Source: Comamonadaceae bacterium (GTDB taxonomy: Bacteria; Pseudomonadota; Gammaproteobacteria; Burkholderiales; Burkholderiaceae_C). From it: DNA of 64,000 nucleotides. The notes below the pieces were generated by a model. That model saw only the letters and a list, made by a program, of their open reading frames with translations, was not told the DNA's origin and made no database searches. The stretch spans positions 1 to 64,000 of the forward strand of contig CANGPN010000001.1 in NCBI GenBank assembly GCA_947456305.1. Reading direction: 5' to 3'. Below, piece after piece: positions 9,671 to 18,465 of the stretch (within the stretch, counting starts at the first letter, position 1; the number at the start of each line of letters is the position of its first letter). Made by a program: the position numbers and the translations under genes.

Positions 9671-10297
9671 TCACACCGCCCACGGTGGTGTGCAGTGCCA
9701 TTTCATAGCCTTTTGCGTGACCGGGTGAACAAAGCCGAGTTCGCTGGCATGCAGCAGCAAGCCGTGTTCGCTGGTCAGCTCGGGTGCATACAAAGCGTCG
9801 CCGATGATGGGGTGACCGATAGCCAGCATATGCACCCGCAACTGGTGGCTGCGCCCGGTCATCGGTTGCAGTGCGAGTAATGAGGCATTGAGGTGCAAAG
9901 CGTGTTTCAAACAGCGCCATTGCGTCACGCTGGGTTTGCCGTTGGCGTCCACTTTTTGTAAAGGCCGGTTTGGCCAGTCGGCAATGAGGGGCAGGTTGAT
10001 GGTTTGCCAATCATCGGACTGCGGCAGCAAACCATTTACCCAAGCCATGTATTGCTTTTGCACCTGACGTGCTTCAAACAACATGCTCAATGCACGCTGG
10101 CTGTCGCTGTGAAGTGCAAACACCATCAAACCGGAAGTCGCCATGTCTAAGCGATGCACCACCATGGCTGTGGGGTGTGTGGTTTGCAAACGCGTGAGCA
10201 TGCAATCTTGTTTGTCCTCACCGCGACCGGGCACGCTGAGCACGCCGCCGGGTTTGTTCAACACCACCAAATACGCGTCTTCGTAAACCAGTTGCAT
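9671..10297 (-). CDS. rluA: RluA-family rRNA/tRNA pseudouridine synthase
   Basis: A 208-residue pseudouridine synthase that isomerises uridine in RNA; by its compact size without an S4 domain it resembles RluA (23S U746 and tRNA U32 in E. coli). Visible motifs are VYEDAYLVVLNKPGG at the N-terminus, the catalytic HRLDMATSGLMVFA box with its aspartate, and GRSHQLRVHM and GDALY towards the C-terminus. The start chosen is the ATG at 10297, directly before the conserved core and 7 bases after the miaA stop; a longer open frame upstream lies wholly inside miaA and has a cysteine-rich, non-protein-like composition. Likely co-transcribed with miaA. The exact target site cannot be read from sequence. 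Confidence 0.88.
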   Translation of the reverse strand: MQLVYEDAYLVVLNKPGGVLSVPGRGEDKQDCMLTRLQTTHPTAMVVHRLDMATSGLMVFALHSDSQRALSMLFEARQVQKQYMAWVNGLLPQSDDWQTINLPLIADWPNRPLQKVDANGKPSVTQWRCLKHALHLNASLLALQPMTGRSHQLRVHMLAIGHPIIGDALYAPELTSEHGLLLHASELGFVHPVTQKAMKWHCTPPWAV

Positions 10298-10304
10298 CAG
10301 CGTT

Positions 10305-11279
10305 TCACAGCACAGACAAACGGTGCAGCAAGGCTTGCCATTGCGCTTGCAAATCTGGTTGATCACACGCCAAGACATGGCGATGCGGCATGCTGCGCAA
10401 CCAGGTGAGTTGTCGTTTGGCAAGCTGGCGGCTGGCGGCCACGCCTGTCGCACGCATTTTGCGCAGATCGTGCACGGCGGGTAGTGTGTCTTTGATGGAT
10501 TCAAGCATGTCCCAGCATTGGCGGTAACCGACGCAGCGCATAGACGGCATATCCGCATGCAAGTCACCGCGCGCGCGCAAGGCACGCACTTCATCCAGCA
10601 GGCCGTGTTGCAGCATGTCATCAAAGCGTTGCTCAATGCGCTGATGCAGCCAACTCCGTTGCACAGGTTCGAGTGACACCACGGCGATGTTGGGTCCGGC
10701 CACACGCGTGGCCCCGAAAAACGAGGACAAAGGCTTGCCGCTGACCCGCCACACTTCTAAAGCGCGTGAAATGCGTTGCGCATCGTTGGGTGGCAAACGT
10801 TGTGCGGTTTCAGGGTCTACCTTGGCAAGTTCTGCGTGCAAAGCAGGCCAGCCTTGCGCCATGGCCTGCGCTTCAATATCGGCACGCACAGCGGGCGAGG
10901 CCAGCGGTAAATCATCTAAACCTTCAACCAAGGCTTTTAAATACAACATGGTGCCGCCGACCAGCAAGGGCAGTTTGCCGCGCCCGCGAATCTCCGCAAT
11001 CAAACGTGTGGCATCGCGTGCAAACTCGGCTGCGCTGTAGCTTTGCGACGGGTCGCGTATGTCAATCAAATGGTGCGGCACGGCTTGCAATTCTTCGCGC
11101 GAAGGTTTGGCCGTGCCTATGTCCATGCCCTTGTAAACCAAGGCTGAATCCAAACTGATGATTTCCAGTGGGAGCTGCTTTGCCAGCGACAAAGCCAACG
11201 CGGTTTTGCCGCTGGCGGTCGGGCCTACCAGCGCGAGGGCCGCGTGCGCAGGCTCAGTCAGCTTTGACGGGTTCACCAT
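10305..11279 (-). CDS. miaA: tRNA dimethylallyltransferase MiaA
   Basis: MiaA adds a dimethylallyl group to N6 of A37 in tRNAs reading codons that begin with U. The 324-residue product has the P-loop [12 protein letters not shown] near residue 20, the [17 protein letters not shown] segment, HHLIDIRDP and the [10 protein letters not shown] motif, all diagnostic of the family, and the length is normal. The ATG at 11279 overlaps the end of the upstream MFS gene by 26 bases, so the genes are translationally close. The mutL-to-miaA order resembles other betaproteobacteria, here with an exporter gene placed between them. Confidence 0.97.
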   Translation of the reverse strand: MVNPSKLTEPAHAALALVGPTASGKTALALSLAKQLPLEIISLDSALVYKGMDIGTAKPSREELQAVPHHLIDIRDPSQSYSAAEFARDATRLIAEIRGRGKLPLLVGGTMLYLKALVEGLDDLPLASPAVRADIEAQAMAQGWPALHAELAKVDPETAQRLPPNDAQRISRALEVWRVSGKPLSSFFGATRVAGPNIAVVSLEPVQRSWLHQRIEQRFDDMLQHGLLDEVRALRARGDLHADMPSMRCVGYRQCWDMLESIKDTLPAVHDLRKMRATGVAASRQLAKRQLTWLRSMPHRHVLACDQPDLQAQWQALLHRLSVL

Positions 11280-12447
11280 GCCATTGCACCAAAGTCCAAG
11301 CTGTCAGCGCCAGCAGGCCGGCCCAGAAAGCCACGCCGTGCACCAACGGAAACAGCGTGCCGTCAATGCTGTGACTCAGCCAATAGCCGGTACCGAAGGC
11401 AGCCAACATCATCAAAAAACCGTTCAATGCCGAGGCCGCACCGGCGGACAACGGAAATGGGCCGACAGCGCCGCTTTGACCGATGGGCTGGTGTATGCCG
11501 TGTGCAATCACCATCGGGTACATGGCCAACACCAGACTGGTGGCGCTGGCCCAGCCGCCATACACCATCCAGCACAACAGGGCACTGCTGCTGGCGCTGA
11601 GTGTGCCGGCCAGCATGATGGTGCGGCGCATGCTTATTTTGCGCAGCAGGTAACGGCAAATGATGGTGCCGGTGATGTACATGATGGACATGGAAGACAG
11701 TATCCAGCCGAGTTGCAAACTGGACAAATGCAACACCTGTATGAACACAAACGACGAGGTGGCGAGGTATACAAACAATACGCCATAGCCGGAGAGTGAC
11801 AACAAGGCGAATGCGCGGAAGGTAGGGTGGCACAACACCTGCCACCAAATGCGCATCATGGTGGGGAAATGCATGGCACGCGGGTTGGGTCGGGTCAAAG
11901 TTTCTTCATACTTCCAAGCCACCAAAGCCAAGGTGGCCACTGCATACAGCACCACCGACACCAAGGCCACTTGCCAGCCCCAGTGCTGACTGAGAAAACC
12001 ACCGAGCGGCGGGCTGGTGCAGGCCATCAAGCCCAGACCGGTCATGGACTTGGACATGACACGCGCACCCGCTGCAGGTTCGTACAAATCACGCACCACA
12101 GCGCGTGCGCTGGTGATGACAGCGCCCATAGACGCGCCTTGCAGAATGCGCCATGCCACCAGAATTTCTATGCTGGTGCTGAGCACGCAACCGATGGCCG
12201 CGATCAGGTACAAACCCAACCCCAGCAGCATGATCGGTCGTCTGCCTACCTTGTCAGAGAAAGGTCCCCATAGCAACTGAGAAGTGCCGAACGCCAGCAA
12301 CAAACCGGTGAGGGTGTACTGCACCATGCCGACGCTTGCTTGCAAATCAGCGGCCAGGCCGGGCAGGGCGGGCAAATACAAATCGGTGGACACCGGTTGC
12401 AAACCGATGGACAAGGCCAACAGCAATATCACCAAATTAGCGTGCAT
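11254..12447 (-). CDS. Bcr/CflA-type MFS drug exporter
   Basis: A 397-residue, 12-segment major facilitator protein of the proton-driven drug-efflux type. Near residue 20 it has [12 protein letters not shown], typical of Bcr/CflA exporters, then the loop motif [11 protein letters not shown] between helices 2 and 3 and [11 protein letters not shown] in helix 4. The start is the ATG at 12447, whose bases overlap the mutL stop codon (ATGA), which implies translational coupling. An in-frame extension upstream lies inside mutL and is arginine-rich and non-hydrophobic. The substrate is unknown; bicyclomycin or sulfonamide export is known only for relatives. Confidence 0.88.
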   Translation of the reverse strand: MHANLVILLLALSIGLQPVSTDLYLPALPGLAADLQASVGMVQYTLTGLLLAFGTSQLLWGPFSDKVGRRPIMLLGLGLYLIAAIGCVLSTSIEILVAWRILQGASMGAVITSARAVVRDLYEPAAGARVMSKSMTGLGLMACTSPPLGGFLSQHWGWQVALVSVVLYAVATLALVAWKYEETLTRPNPRAMHFPTMMRIWWQVLCHPTFRAFALLSLSGYGVLFVYLATSSFVFIQVLHLSSLQLGWILSSMSIMYITGTIICRYLLRKISMRRTIMLAGTLSASSSALLCWMVYGGWASATSLVLAMYPMVIAHGIHQPIGQSGAVGPFPLSAGAASALNGFLMMLAAFGTGYWLSHSIDGTLFPLVHGVAFWAGLLALTAWTLVQWHGEPVKAD

Positions 12448-14312
12448 CAACGGCCCCGTAAAAACAAGGCGTCGAGTTCGCGCATGCTGAGTTGTCGCCA
12501 AGTGGGTCGGCCGTGGTTGCATTGGTCGGCGCGTTCTGTGGTTTCCATTTGTCTGAGCAATGCATTCATCTCTTCTATCGTCAGTTGTCGGTTGGCCCGC
12601 ACGGCGGCATGGCAGGCCATGGCGGCCAACACATCGTCGCGCGCGCGTTGCAGCACATGGTGGGCATCGTGTTGTGCCAGTTCTGCCAGCACGCTGCGCG
12701 CCAGCGCCACCGCATCGCCTTGGGCCAACGACGCAGGCACGCATCGCACCGCCAATGAGTTGGCGGTGAGCACGGAAATTTCCAATCCCAATGCAGACAG
12801 CACTTCCGCATGGCTGTCGCAGGTAGCGATTTCTTCCGCTGTGGCAGTGAATGTGGCGGGGATCAACAGGTTTTGGCTTTGCAAAGAATGTTCGGCCAGT
12901 TGCACTTTGAGCCGCTCATAAACGATGCGTTCATGTGCTGCGTGCATATCCACCAAGACCAAGCCTTGTGCGTTTTCTGCCAGTATGTAAACGCCTTGCA
13001 ATTGCGCCAAGGCTTTGCCCAGCGGCCATTCGCCTTCAGGCAACGCAACTGTCGGCATGGGTGTGACTGCCGGGGAGTGCGGTACTTCAAATGTGTTGAC
13101 GACTGAGGGTTGCCACAGTTGACCCAGGTCTTTCAGCGGTTGCCCGGCTTGTGCTTGCCAAGGCAGGCGTGTTTGCTGCTCGGTGCGCGGCGCTGTGTGG
13201 CCGAACTGTTGCAAGCTGGAAATCGCTTGTTGTCTGTCTTGCACGAATGCGGATCTGGCAGACGCATCGCTGTCTGCCGCATTACCTGCAGGTTGACCGG
13301 CGCGTGACACTGACAGTGCACCCGAGAGTGCGTGTTGCACCGCTTGGTGTACTTCGCGGCTGTCTCTGAATCGCACTTCGATTTTGGTCGGGTGCACATT
13401 CACATCCACGCGTTGCGGGTCAATGTCTACATACAAGGCATACACCGGTTGGCGTTGCCCGTGCAACACGTCTTCGTAGGCGCTGCGTGCCGCGTGCGAC
13501 AAGACTTTGTCGCGCACATAACGGCCATTCACATAGGCGTACTGGTGGTCGGCGCGCGCGCGGGCGGCATCCGGCACACCGGCGCGACCGCGCACCCGCA
13601 CTGCGCCGTGCTGATGAACTATCCATAAAGAACTGTCTAAAAATTCCTGACCCAACACATCGGCCAAGCGCTGGTCTAAACCTTGTGCATGCGCTTGCGC
13701 CCGCCATTGCGCAATGATTTTGCCGTCGTGCCACAAAGCAAAACCTACATCAGGCCGCGCCAATGCGTGGCGCTTGAGCGACTCCAGGCAATGCGCGAGT
13801 TCGGTGGCGGTGGACTTTAAAAATTTACGCCGAGCCGGTGTGCTGAAAAACAGTTCTTTCACTTCCACCGTGGTGCCCTGGCTTCTGGCCACCGGTTTTA
13901 ATTCGCCGCTGCGTGCATCGAGTTGCATGGCGTGTTCTTGTGCTGCGGTGCGCGACATCAGACTGAGCTCAGACACCGCAGCGATAGCGGCCAGCGCTTC
14001 ACCGCGAAAGCCCATGGTGGACACGGACTCCAAGTCGTGCAGGCTGGCAATTTTGCTGGTGGCATGGCGCTTGAGTGCCAACGGCATCTCTGAAGGCAGC
14101 AAGCCACTGCCGTCGTCTTCTACGCTGATCAAACGCACACCGCCTTCGACCAATCGCACCACCACATTCGTGGCACCGGCGTCCAGTGCGTTATCTACCA
14201 GTTCACGCACCACCGAGGCCGGGCGCTCCACCACTTCGCCTGCGGCTATTTGGCTGATCAGTTCGTCGGGGAGTTCGCGTATGGCGCGTGGCGGGGTAGG
14301 GGAGGAATTCAC
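12447..14312 (-). CDS. mutL: DNA mismatch repair protein MutL
   Basis: MutL links MutS mismatch recognition to downstream incision. The 621-residue protein has the GHKL ATPase motifs near the N-terminus (ISQIAAGEVVERPASV, ELVDNALDAGAT, GFRGEALAAIA) and a C-terminal dimerisation domain. The C-terminal domain carries DMHAAHERIVYE, close to the endonuclease motif DQHA-x2-E-x4-E with Q replaced by M, and CNHGRPT, matching the CPHGRP motif of endonuclease-type MutL. This suggests a nicking MutL as in bacteria without MutH, which is inference. The ATG at 14312 gives the expected short leader before the ATPase. Confidence 0.96.
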   Translation of the reverse strand: MNSSPTPPRAIRELPDELISQIAAGEVVERPASVVRELVDNALDAGATNVVVRLVEGGVRLISVEDDGSGLLPSEMPLALKRHATSKIASLHDLESVSTMGFRGEALAAIAAVSELSLMSRTAAQEHAMQLDARSGELKPVARSQGTTVEVKELFFSTPARRKFLKSTATELAHCLESLKRHALARPDVGFALWHDGKIIAQWRAQAHAQGLDQRLADVLGQEFLDSSLWIVHQHGAVRVRGRAGVPDAARARADHQYAYVNGRYVRDKVLSHAARSAYEDVLHGQRQPVYALYVDIDPQRVDVNVHPTKIEVRFRDSREVHQAVQHALSGALSVSRAGQPAGNAADSDASARSAFVQDRQQAISSLQQFGHTAPRTEQQTRLPWQAQAGQPLKDLGQLWQPSVVNTFEVPHSPAVTPMPTVALPEGEWPLGKALAQLQGVYILAENAQGLVLVDMHAAHERIVYERLKVQLAEHSLQSQNLLIPATFTATAEEIATCDSHAEVLSALGLEISVLTANSLAVRCVPASLAQGDAVALARSVLAELAQHDAHHVLQRARDDVLAAMACHAAVRANRQLTIEEMNALLRQMETTERADQCNHGRPTWRQLSMRELDALFLRGR

Positions 14313-14441
14313 TGCTCAATTCTAGGTGACACGCAGGATTTACAAAGGCTGGGGGCAGGAGTTGAGAGGCGTCTTGCTTTCAGGCGGTTTCACTCTTAGT
14401 GAAGTCACCACAGAGACATGGCCGGAGTGGATAATGGCCAC

Positions 14442-15083
14442 ATGGACCTGCTTACCAGTTTGTTTGATTTGATTCTTCATGTAGACCGCCATCTGGCCTT
14501 GCTGGTGCAGGAGCACGGCGCCTGGGTCTACCTGGTGTTGTTTGTCATTGTGTTTGTCGAAACCGGCCTCGTGCTGGTACCTTTGCTGCCGGGTGATTCG
14601 CTGTTGTTTGTGGTCGGTGCCATGGGTGGCGCAGGATTGCTCAACCTGCCGTTAGCCATGGGTTTGCTGGTAGTTGCCGCTATTGCCGGTGACCAGTGCA
14701 ATTACCTGATCGGACGCTATTTCGGCCAACGTTTATTAGACAGCGATACCCGCTGGTTTAATCGCAAATCTTATGACCAGGCGCATGCGTTTTACGAAAA
14801 ATACGGCGGCCTGACCATCATCGCTGCGCGCTTTCTGCCCTTTGTGCGAACCTTTGCGCCGTTTGTCGCAGGTGTGTCGCACATGGACCGTAGCCGTTTC
14901 ACCCTTTTCAATGTTTCAGGGGCGTTGTTGTGGGTGATCGGTGTGTCTGTCGTCGGTTATGTATTTGGCAACATCCCCTGGGTGCAACAGCACTTTGAAA
15001 AATTCATCTGGGCTTTGATTGTGTTGCCCGGTTTGGTAGCAGTATGGGGTGTGGTCAGGTCCAGGCTTCAACCTTCTCCTTAA
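14442..15083 (+). CDS. dedA: DedA-family inner-membrane protein
   Basis: A 213-residue integral membrane protein of the DedA/SNARE-associated family, members of which act in membrane-lipid homeostasis and undecaprenyl-phosphate or lipid flipping. The conserved ETGLVLVPLLPGDSLLFVVG segment lies near residue 45, followed by GDQCNYLIGRYFG and FLPFVRTFAPFVAGV with the conserved arginine and proline. The start was chosen at 14442 because the family's typical opening (MDLL..FDLILHVDRHL) begins there; an ATG at 14418 would add eight unconserved residues. It stands alone, divergent from mutL and convergent with amiC. The physiological substrate is not known. Confidence 0.92.
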   Translation: MDLLTSLFDLILHVDRHLALLVQEHGAWVYLVLFVIVFVETGLVLVPLLPGDSLLFVVGAMGGAGLLNLPLAMGLLVVAAIAGDQCNYLIGRYFGQRLLDSDTRWFNRKSYDQAHAFYEKYGGLTIIAARFLPFVRTFAPFVAGVSHMDRSRFTLFNVSGALLWVIGVSVVGYVFGNIPWVQQHFEKFIWALIVLPGLVAVWGVVRSRLQPSP

Positions 15084-15091
15084 GCGGTAGT

Positions 15092-16708
15092 TCACATAGA
15101 CCGGTTGCGCGCCATTGGCGGGTTGCGTAAAAAATAATTTTCTATGCCTGCCAGTAATGCATCGGCCAATTGGTTTTGGTAGGTCTCGCTGATCAGCAGA
15201 GCTTCTTCCTGCGGGTTACTGATAAATGCAGTTTCCACCAACAGACTGGGAATATCCGGCGCTTTCAACACGGCAAAACCGGCTTGCTCAACACGCGGCT
15301 TGTGCAGTTTTCCTACGCGACGTATCTGTCCGAGCATTTCCACGCCAAGTTTCAAGCTGTCATTGATTTGCGCCGTGGTGCTCATGTCAAACAAGGCGCG
15401 TTGTACATGCTGGTCTTGGACTTTGATATTCAGCCCGCCAATTGCATCCGCGCCGTTTTCTTTATTGGCCATCCAGCGCGCTGCGGCACTGGAGGCAGCA
15501 CCTTGGCTGAGTGCGAACACACTGGCACCACTTGCCTGTGGCGTCAAAAACGCATCGGCGTGCAGGCTGATGAACAAATCGGCTTGCACTTGTTGTGCTT
15601 TTTGCACCCGCACATGCAGCGGCAGAAAAAAATCCGCATCCCGGGTCATGAAAGCGCGCAGCGGCAAATCCCCGCGACGGGTTTTCAGCACGGTTTTGTT
15701 GATGCGTTCGCGCAAGCGGTTGGCGATTTGTAGCACCACGTCTTTTTCGCGTGTGCCGTTCGGTCCGATGGCGCCCGGGTCTTCGCCGCCGTGGCCCGGG
15801 TCCAGCGCCACCACGGCAAACCGGTCAACCACCGCCTCGCTTTCAGGTTTTCGTATGTCGTTGCGCTGCGCGGGTGCGGTCGGGGACACAGGCACCGCGG
15901 CAGTGGTATTGCCGGATGCAGGGTTGCCCGGGGGTATGGGGCTGGTTGCAGATTTATTGTGAGGTGGTGTGGCCGAGGTGGATGGCGCGGTGGAGGGTAA
16001 TGGGGCAGGCGGTGTGCTGAGCGGGGCAACAGGTCCATTTGCAGTTGATGTCACCGCTGTAGGCTTGCCGTTTGCAGCGAATGGCACGCCCGTTAGGGGA
16101 AGCGCCGGGGCGGTGGTCGGTGAACCGGCGTTGACAGTGCTGCTGTTGTGGGGAGAAGGACGGGGCGTGCCCTCGTTGGAATGGCTGGCGATCAATTCTT
16201 CCAACGCATCATGTGCAGGACTTGGCTTGTGTTCGTCTTTCAGTTTTTCTGCAATCAAGGCTTCCAGCGGATCCATGGCGTGCAAGGGGTACAAGTCCAG
16301 CACCAGCCGGTGTTGAAAGCTGGCTTGTGCGGCAAGTACCGGCTCGAGATTGAAAACCTGTGGTTTGACTGCCTGGCGCAAATCCAGCACCAACCGGACC
16401 GTGGTTGGAGTGAATTGACCTACACGCACACCGGTGATGTAAGGGTCGTCACTGCGCACTTTGCCGACCAGTTCGCGCAATGCCGTATTCAATTCAATCC
16501 CTTCAATATCGACGGCCAATCGCGGCGGCTGAGCGACCATGGTGTATTTGGTCACCAGTGCGGTATCAGACTCGATAGTGACACGGGTGTAATCGTTGGC
16601 CGGCCAGACCCGCACACCCAGTATGGTGGCTCCTCTGGCCAATTGGGCGCGCCCAAGTAACAACACCAGCGCGCCGGATTGCAACAGTGTGCGTCTGTGC
16701 TTATTCAT
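15092..16708 (-). CDS. amiC: N-acetylmuramoyl-L-alanine amidase, AmiC type
   Basis: A periplasmic zinc amidase that cleaves the peptide stem from peptidoglycan during daughter-cell separation. The 538-residue protein begins with a twin-arginine signal (HRRTLLQSGALVLLLG), as in Tat-exported AmiA/AmiC, then an AMIN domain (about 30-145) that targets the septum, a long Pro/Thr/Ser-rich linker (about 155-290), and an Amidase_3 domain starting VVALDPGHGGEDPGA with the first zinc histidine, a downstream SLHADAF and a VETAFISNP motif with the catalytic glutamate. The linker is longer than usual. It lies 31 bases downstream of tsaE and is probably co-transcribed with it. Confidence 0.96.
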   Translation of the reverse strand: MNKHRRTLLQSGALVLLLGRAQLARGATILGVRVWPANDYTRVTIESDTALVTKYTMVAQPPRLAVDIEGIELNTALRELVGKVRSDDPYITGVRVGQFTPTTVRLVLDLRQAVKPQVFNLEPVLAAQASFQHRLVLDLYPLHAMDPLEALIAEKLKDEHKPSPAHDALEELIASHSNEGTPRPSPHNSSTVNAGSPTTAPALPLTGVPFAANGKPTAVTSTANGPVAPLSTPPAPLPSTAPSTSATPPHNKSATSPIPPGNPASGNTTAAVPVSPTAPAQRNDIRKPESEAVVDRFAVVALDPGHGGEDPGAIGPNGTREKDVVLQIANRLRERINKTVLKTRRGDLPLRAFMTRDADFFLPLHVRVQKAQQVQADLFISLHADAFLTPQASGASVFALSQGAASSAAARWMANKENGADAIGGLNIKVQDQHVQRALFDMSTTAQINDSLKLGVEMLGQIRRVGKLHKPRVEQAGFAVLKAPDIPSLLVETAFISNPQEEALLISETYQNQLADALLAGIENYFLRNPPMARNRSM

Positions 16709-16739
16709 GCGGGGTCTGATTCAGAAAAACACAAAGGGT

Positions 16740-17240
16740 TCATTTCAGCAGACTCCGGCCGGTGTCGGTATGTGCCGTCAGCGTCACACTGCGGCTGTCG
16801 TCAGGGTTGACTTGTAAGTCCAAGTCCAGGTCAGCTTGCGGCAAAAAACCTGCGGCTTTGTCAGGCCATTCGCAAATCTTCAAACCAGGCGTAGCAAACA
16901 TTTCTCTGAAGCCTGCATCTTCCCATTCCTGCGGATCTTTGAAGCGGTAAAAATCAAAATGCCAGATAAACAGCGGCTTACTCTGATGCGTGACTTCGTA
17001 AGACTCGACCACAGCATAGGTCGGGCTTTTGATACGCCCGCTCACGCCCAGGGCTTGTAACAAGTGGCGGGTGAAACTGGTCTTGCCGCTGCCGAGGTCG
17101 CCGTGCAAACACAGCACAGCGGCGGCCAGTTCATTGAGTTCAGACAGGCTGGCGGCGTAGGCCTGACAAGCCTGTTCATCAGGCCAGTGCAGGGTTTTTA
17201 CAATCGGCGTTTGGTTCAAAGGAAAAATGTGTCCATTCAA
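16740..17240 (-). CDS. tsaE: tRNA threonylcarbamoyladenosine biosynthesis ATPase TsaE
   Basis: TsaE is the ATPase that, with TsaD and TsaB, makes the t6A modification at position 37 of ANN-decoding tRNAs. The 166-residue product has the P-loop LHGDLGSGKTSFTRHLL, SPTYAVVESY and the HFDFYRFKDPQEWEDAG segment with the conserved aspartates, then ICEWPDKA. The start is uncertain: no ATG is in frame, and the first candidate is a TTG at 17240, which overlaps the divergent queG start by 12 bases; a second TTG lies seven codons in. amiC follows directly. Confidence 0.94.
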   Translation of the reverse strand: MNGHIFPLNQTPIVKTLHWPDEQACQAYAASLSELNELAAAVLCLHGDLGSGKTSFTRHLLQALGVSGRIKSPTYAVVESYEVTHQSKPLFIWHFDFYRFKDPQEWEDAGFREMFATPGLKICEWPDKAAGFLPQADLDLDLQVNPDDSRSVTLTAHTDTGRSLLK

Positions 17241-18392
17241 CAGCAGGGGTTGCCAGAGCAGTTACAGCTTTGGGGGCGGCAACTGGGATTCTCCCAAATT
17301 GGCGTGGCCCCGGTGGACCTGTCGGATGCCGAGCCCGGATTGCTGGCTTGGCTGGCCGCCGGACACCACGGCAGCATGGACTATATGCAACGACACGGCT
17401 TGCTGCGCGCGCGCCCTGCAGAGCTTGTGCCCGGCACTTTAAGTGTGATCACGGCGCGCATGGATTACTTGCCTGCAAGCCCGGTAAAAACATATGCTGA
17501 AACAGTACCAGGTGCTTTGACTGATTCACCAAGCCGCAGCGCTTCCCATACGCAGAGTTTGATTCAACACGAGTTAGCCCGCTTACAGCAACCAGCCGAA
17601 GCTGTTATTTCTGTCTATGCCAGAGGACGCGATTACCACAAGGTGATGCGCCAACGGCTGCGACAACTGGCGAACACATTACAAGAAACCGTTGGCCCTT
17701 TGGGGCACCGCGTGTTCACTGATTCGGCGCCGGTGTTGGAGGCTGAGCTGGCGGTCAAAAGCGGACTGGGCTGGCGCGGCAAACACACGCTGGTCTTGCA
17801 CCGCGATGCGGGTTCGTTCTTTTTTTTGGGCGAAATTTTTATCGATATGGCGTTGAGCGCCACTGAGCCGGTGAGTGAACATTGCGGAAGTTGCAGCGCT
17901 TGCATCAGCGCGTGCCCAACGCAAGCCATCGTCGCGCCTTACCAATTGGATGCGCGACGCTGTATTTCCTATCTGACGATAGAACATGACGGACCGATTC
18001 CGGTTGAATTGCGCGGCTTGATGGGCAATCGCATCTATGGCTGTGATGACTGTCAGCTCGTGTGTCCGTGGAACAAGTTTGCACAGCGCAGCGCTTTGCC
18101 TGACTTCGACGAGCGACACGGTCTGGGTGCAGCGCAGCTGGTTCATTTGATGCAATGGGACGAAGCTGCTTTTTTGCGAATGACCGAGGGCAGTGTCATA
18201 CGCCGTATTGGCCATGTGCGTTGGCTGCGCAATCTGGCGATCGCCATCGGTAACGCGTTGCGTGCTGATCCGGCTTTGCCTGAACCCGAACAGCAGGCCT
18301 TGCGCAGCGCGCTACAAATGTGGGCCGGGCATGGCAGCGAGGTAGTTGCAGAAAGTGTGGTGTGGGCACTCGCGTCTGCCTTAGCAACATAG
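17229..18392 (+). CDS. queG: Epoxyqueuosine reductase QueG
   Basis: QueG reduces epoxyqueuosine to queuosine in tRNA and uses cobalamin plus two [4Fe-4S] clusters. The 387-residue protein has the two cluster motifs CGSCSACISACPTQAI and CDDCQLVCPWNKFA, the AELAVKSGLGWRGKHTL segment and the C-terminal HEAT-like part (GHVRWLRNLAIAIGNAL). The start chosen is the GTG at 17229, five bases after the ribosome-binding site AAAGGA; an upstream in-frame ATG at 17064 lies inside tsaE and adds unconserved residues. Divergent from and overlapping tsaE at the 5' ends. Its cofactor need links it to the B12 uptake operon at 54414. Confidence 0.95.
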   Translation: MSIQQQGLPEQLQLWGRQLGFSQIGVAPVDLSDAEPGLLAWLAAGHHGSMDYMQRHGLLRARPAELVPGTLSVITARMDYLPASPVKTYAETVPGALTDSPSRSASHTQSLIQHELARLQQPAEAVISVYARGRDYHKVMRQRLRQLANTLQETVGPLGHRVFTDSAPVLEAELAVKSGLGWRGKHTLVLHRDAGSFFFLGEIFIDMALSATEPVSEHCGSCSACISACPTQAIVAPYQLDARRCISYLTIEHDGPIPVELRGLMGNRIYGCDDCQLVCPWNKFAQRSALPDFDERHGLGAAQLVHLMQWDEAAFLRMTEGSVIRRIGHVRWLRNLAIAIGNALRADPALPEPEQQALRSALQMWAGHGSEVVAESVVWALASALAT

Positions 18393-18465
18393 ATAGTTTC
18401 TGCTGCCAACGACGAGAAAACGGTGGCCCTGGTCTTGAGCAGAACTCTGTTTAAAGCCGTCGGTT

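Noticed and set aside
9673-9693. Hairpin CACACCGCC/GGTGGTGTG after the giant gene
   Set aside because: It has one weak pair, no T-run and lies inside the rluA-like coding sequence, so a terminator is not supported.
10298-10705. N-terminal extension of the RluA-like protein
   Set aside because: The extension lies inside miaA in another frame, is cysteine-rich and has no match to pseudouridine synthases; the ATG at 10297 is used.
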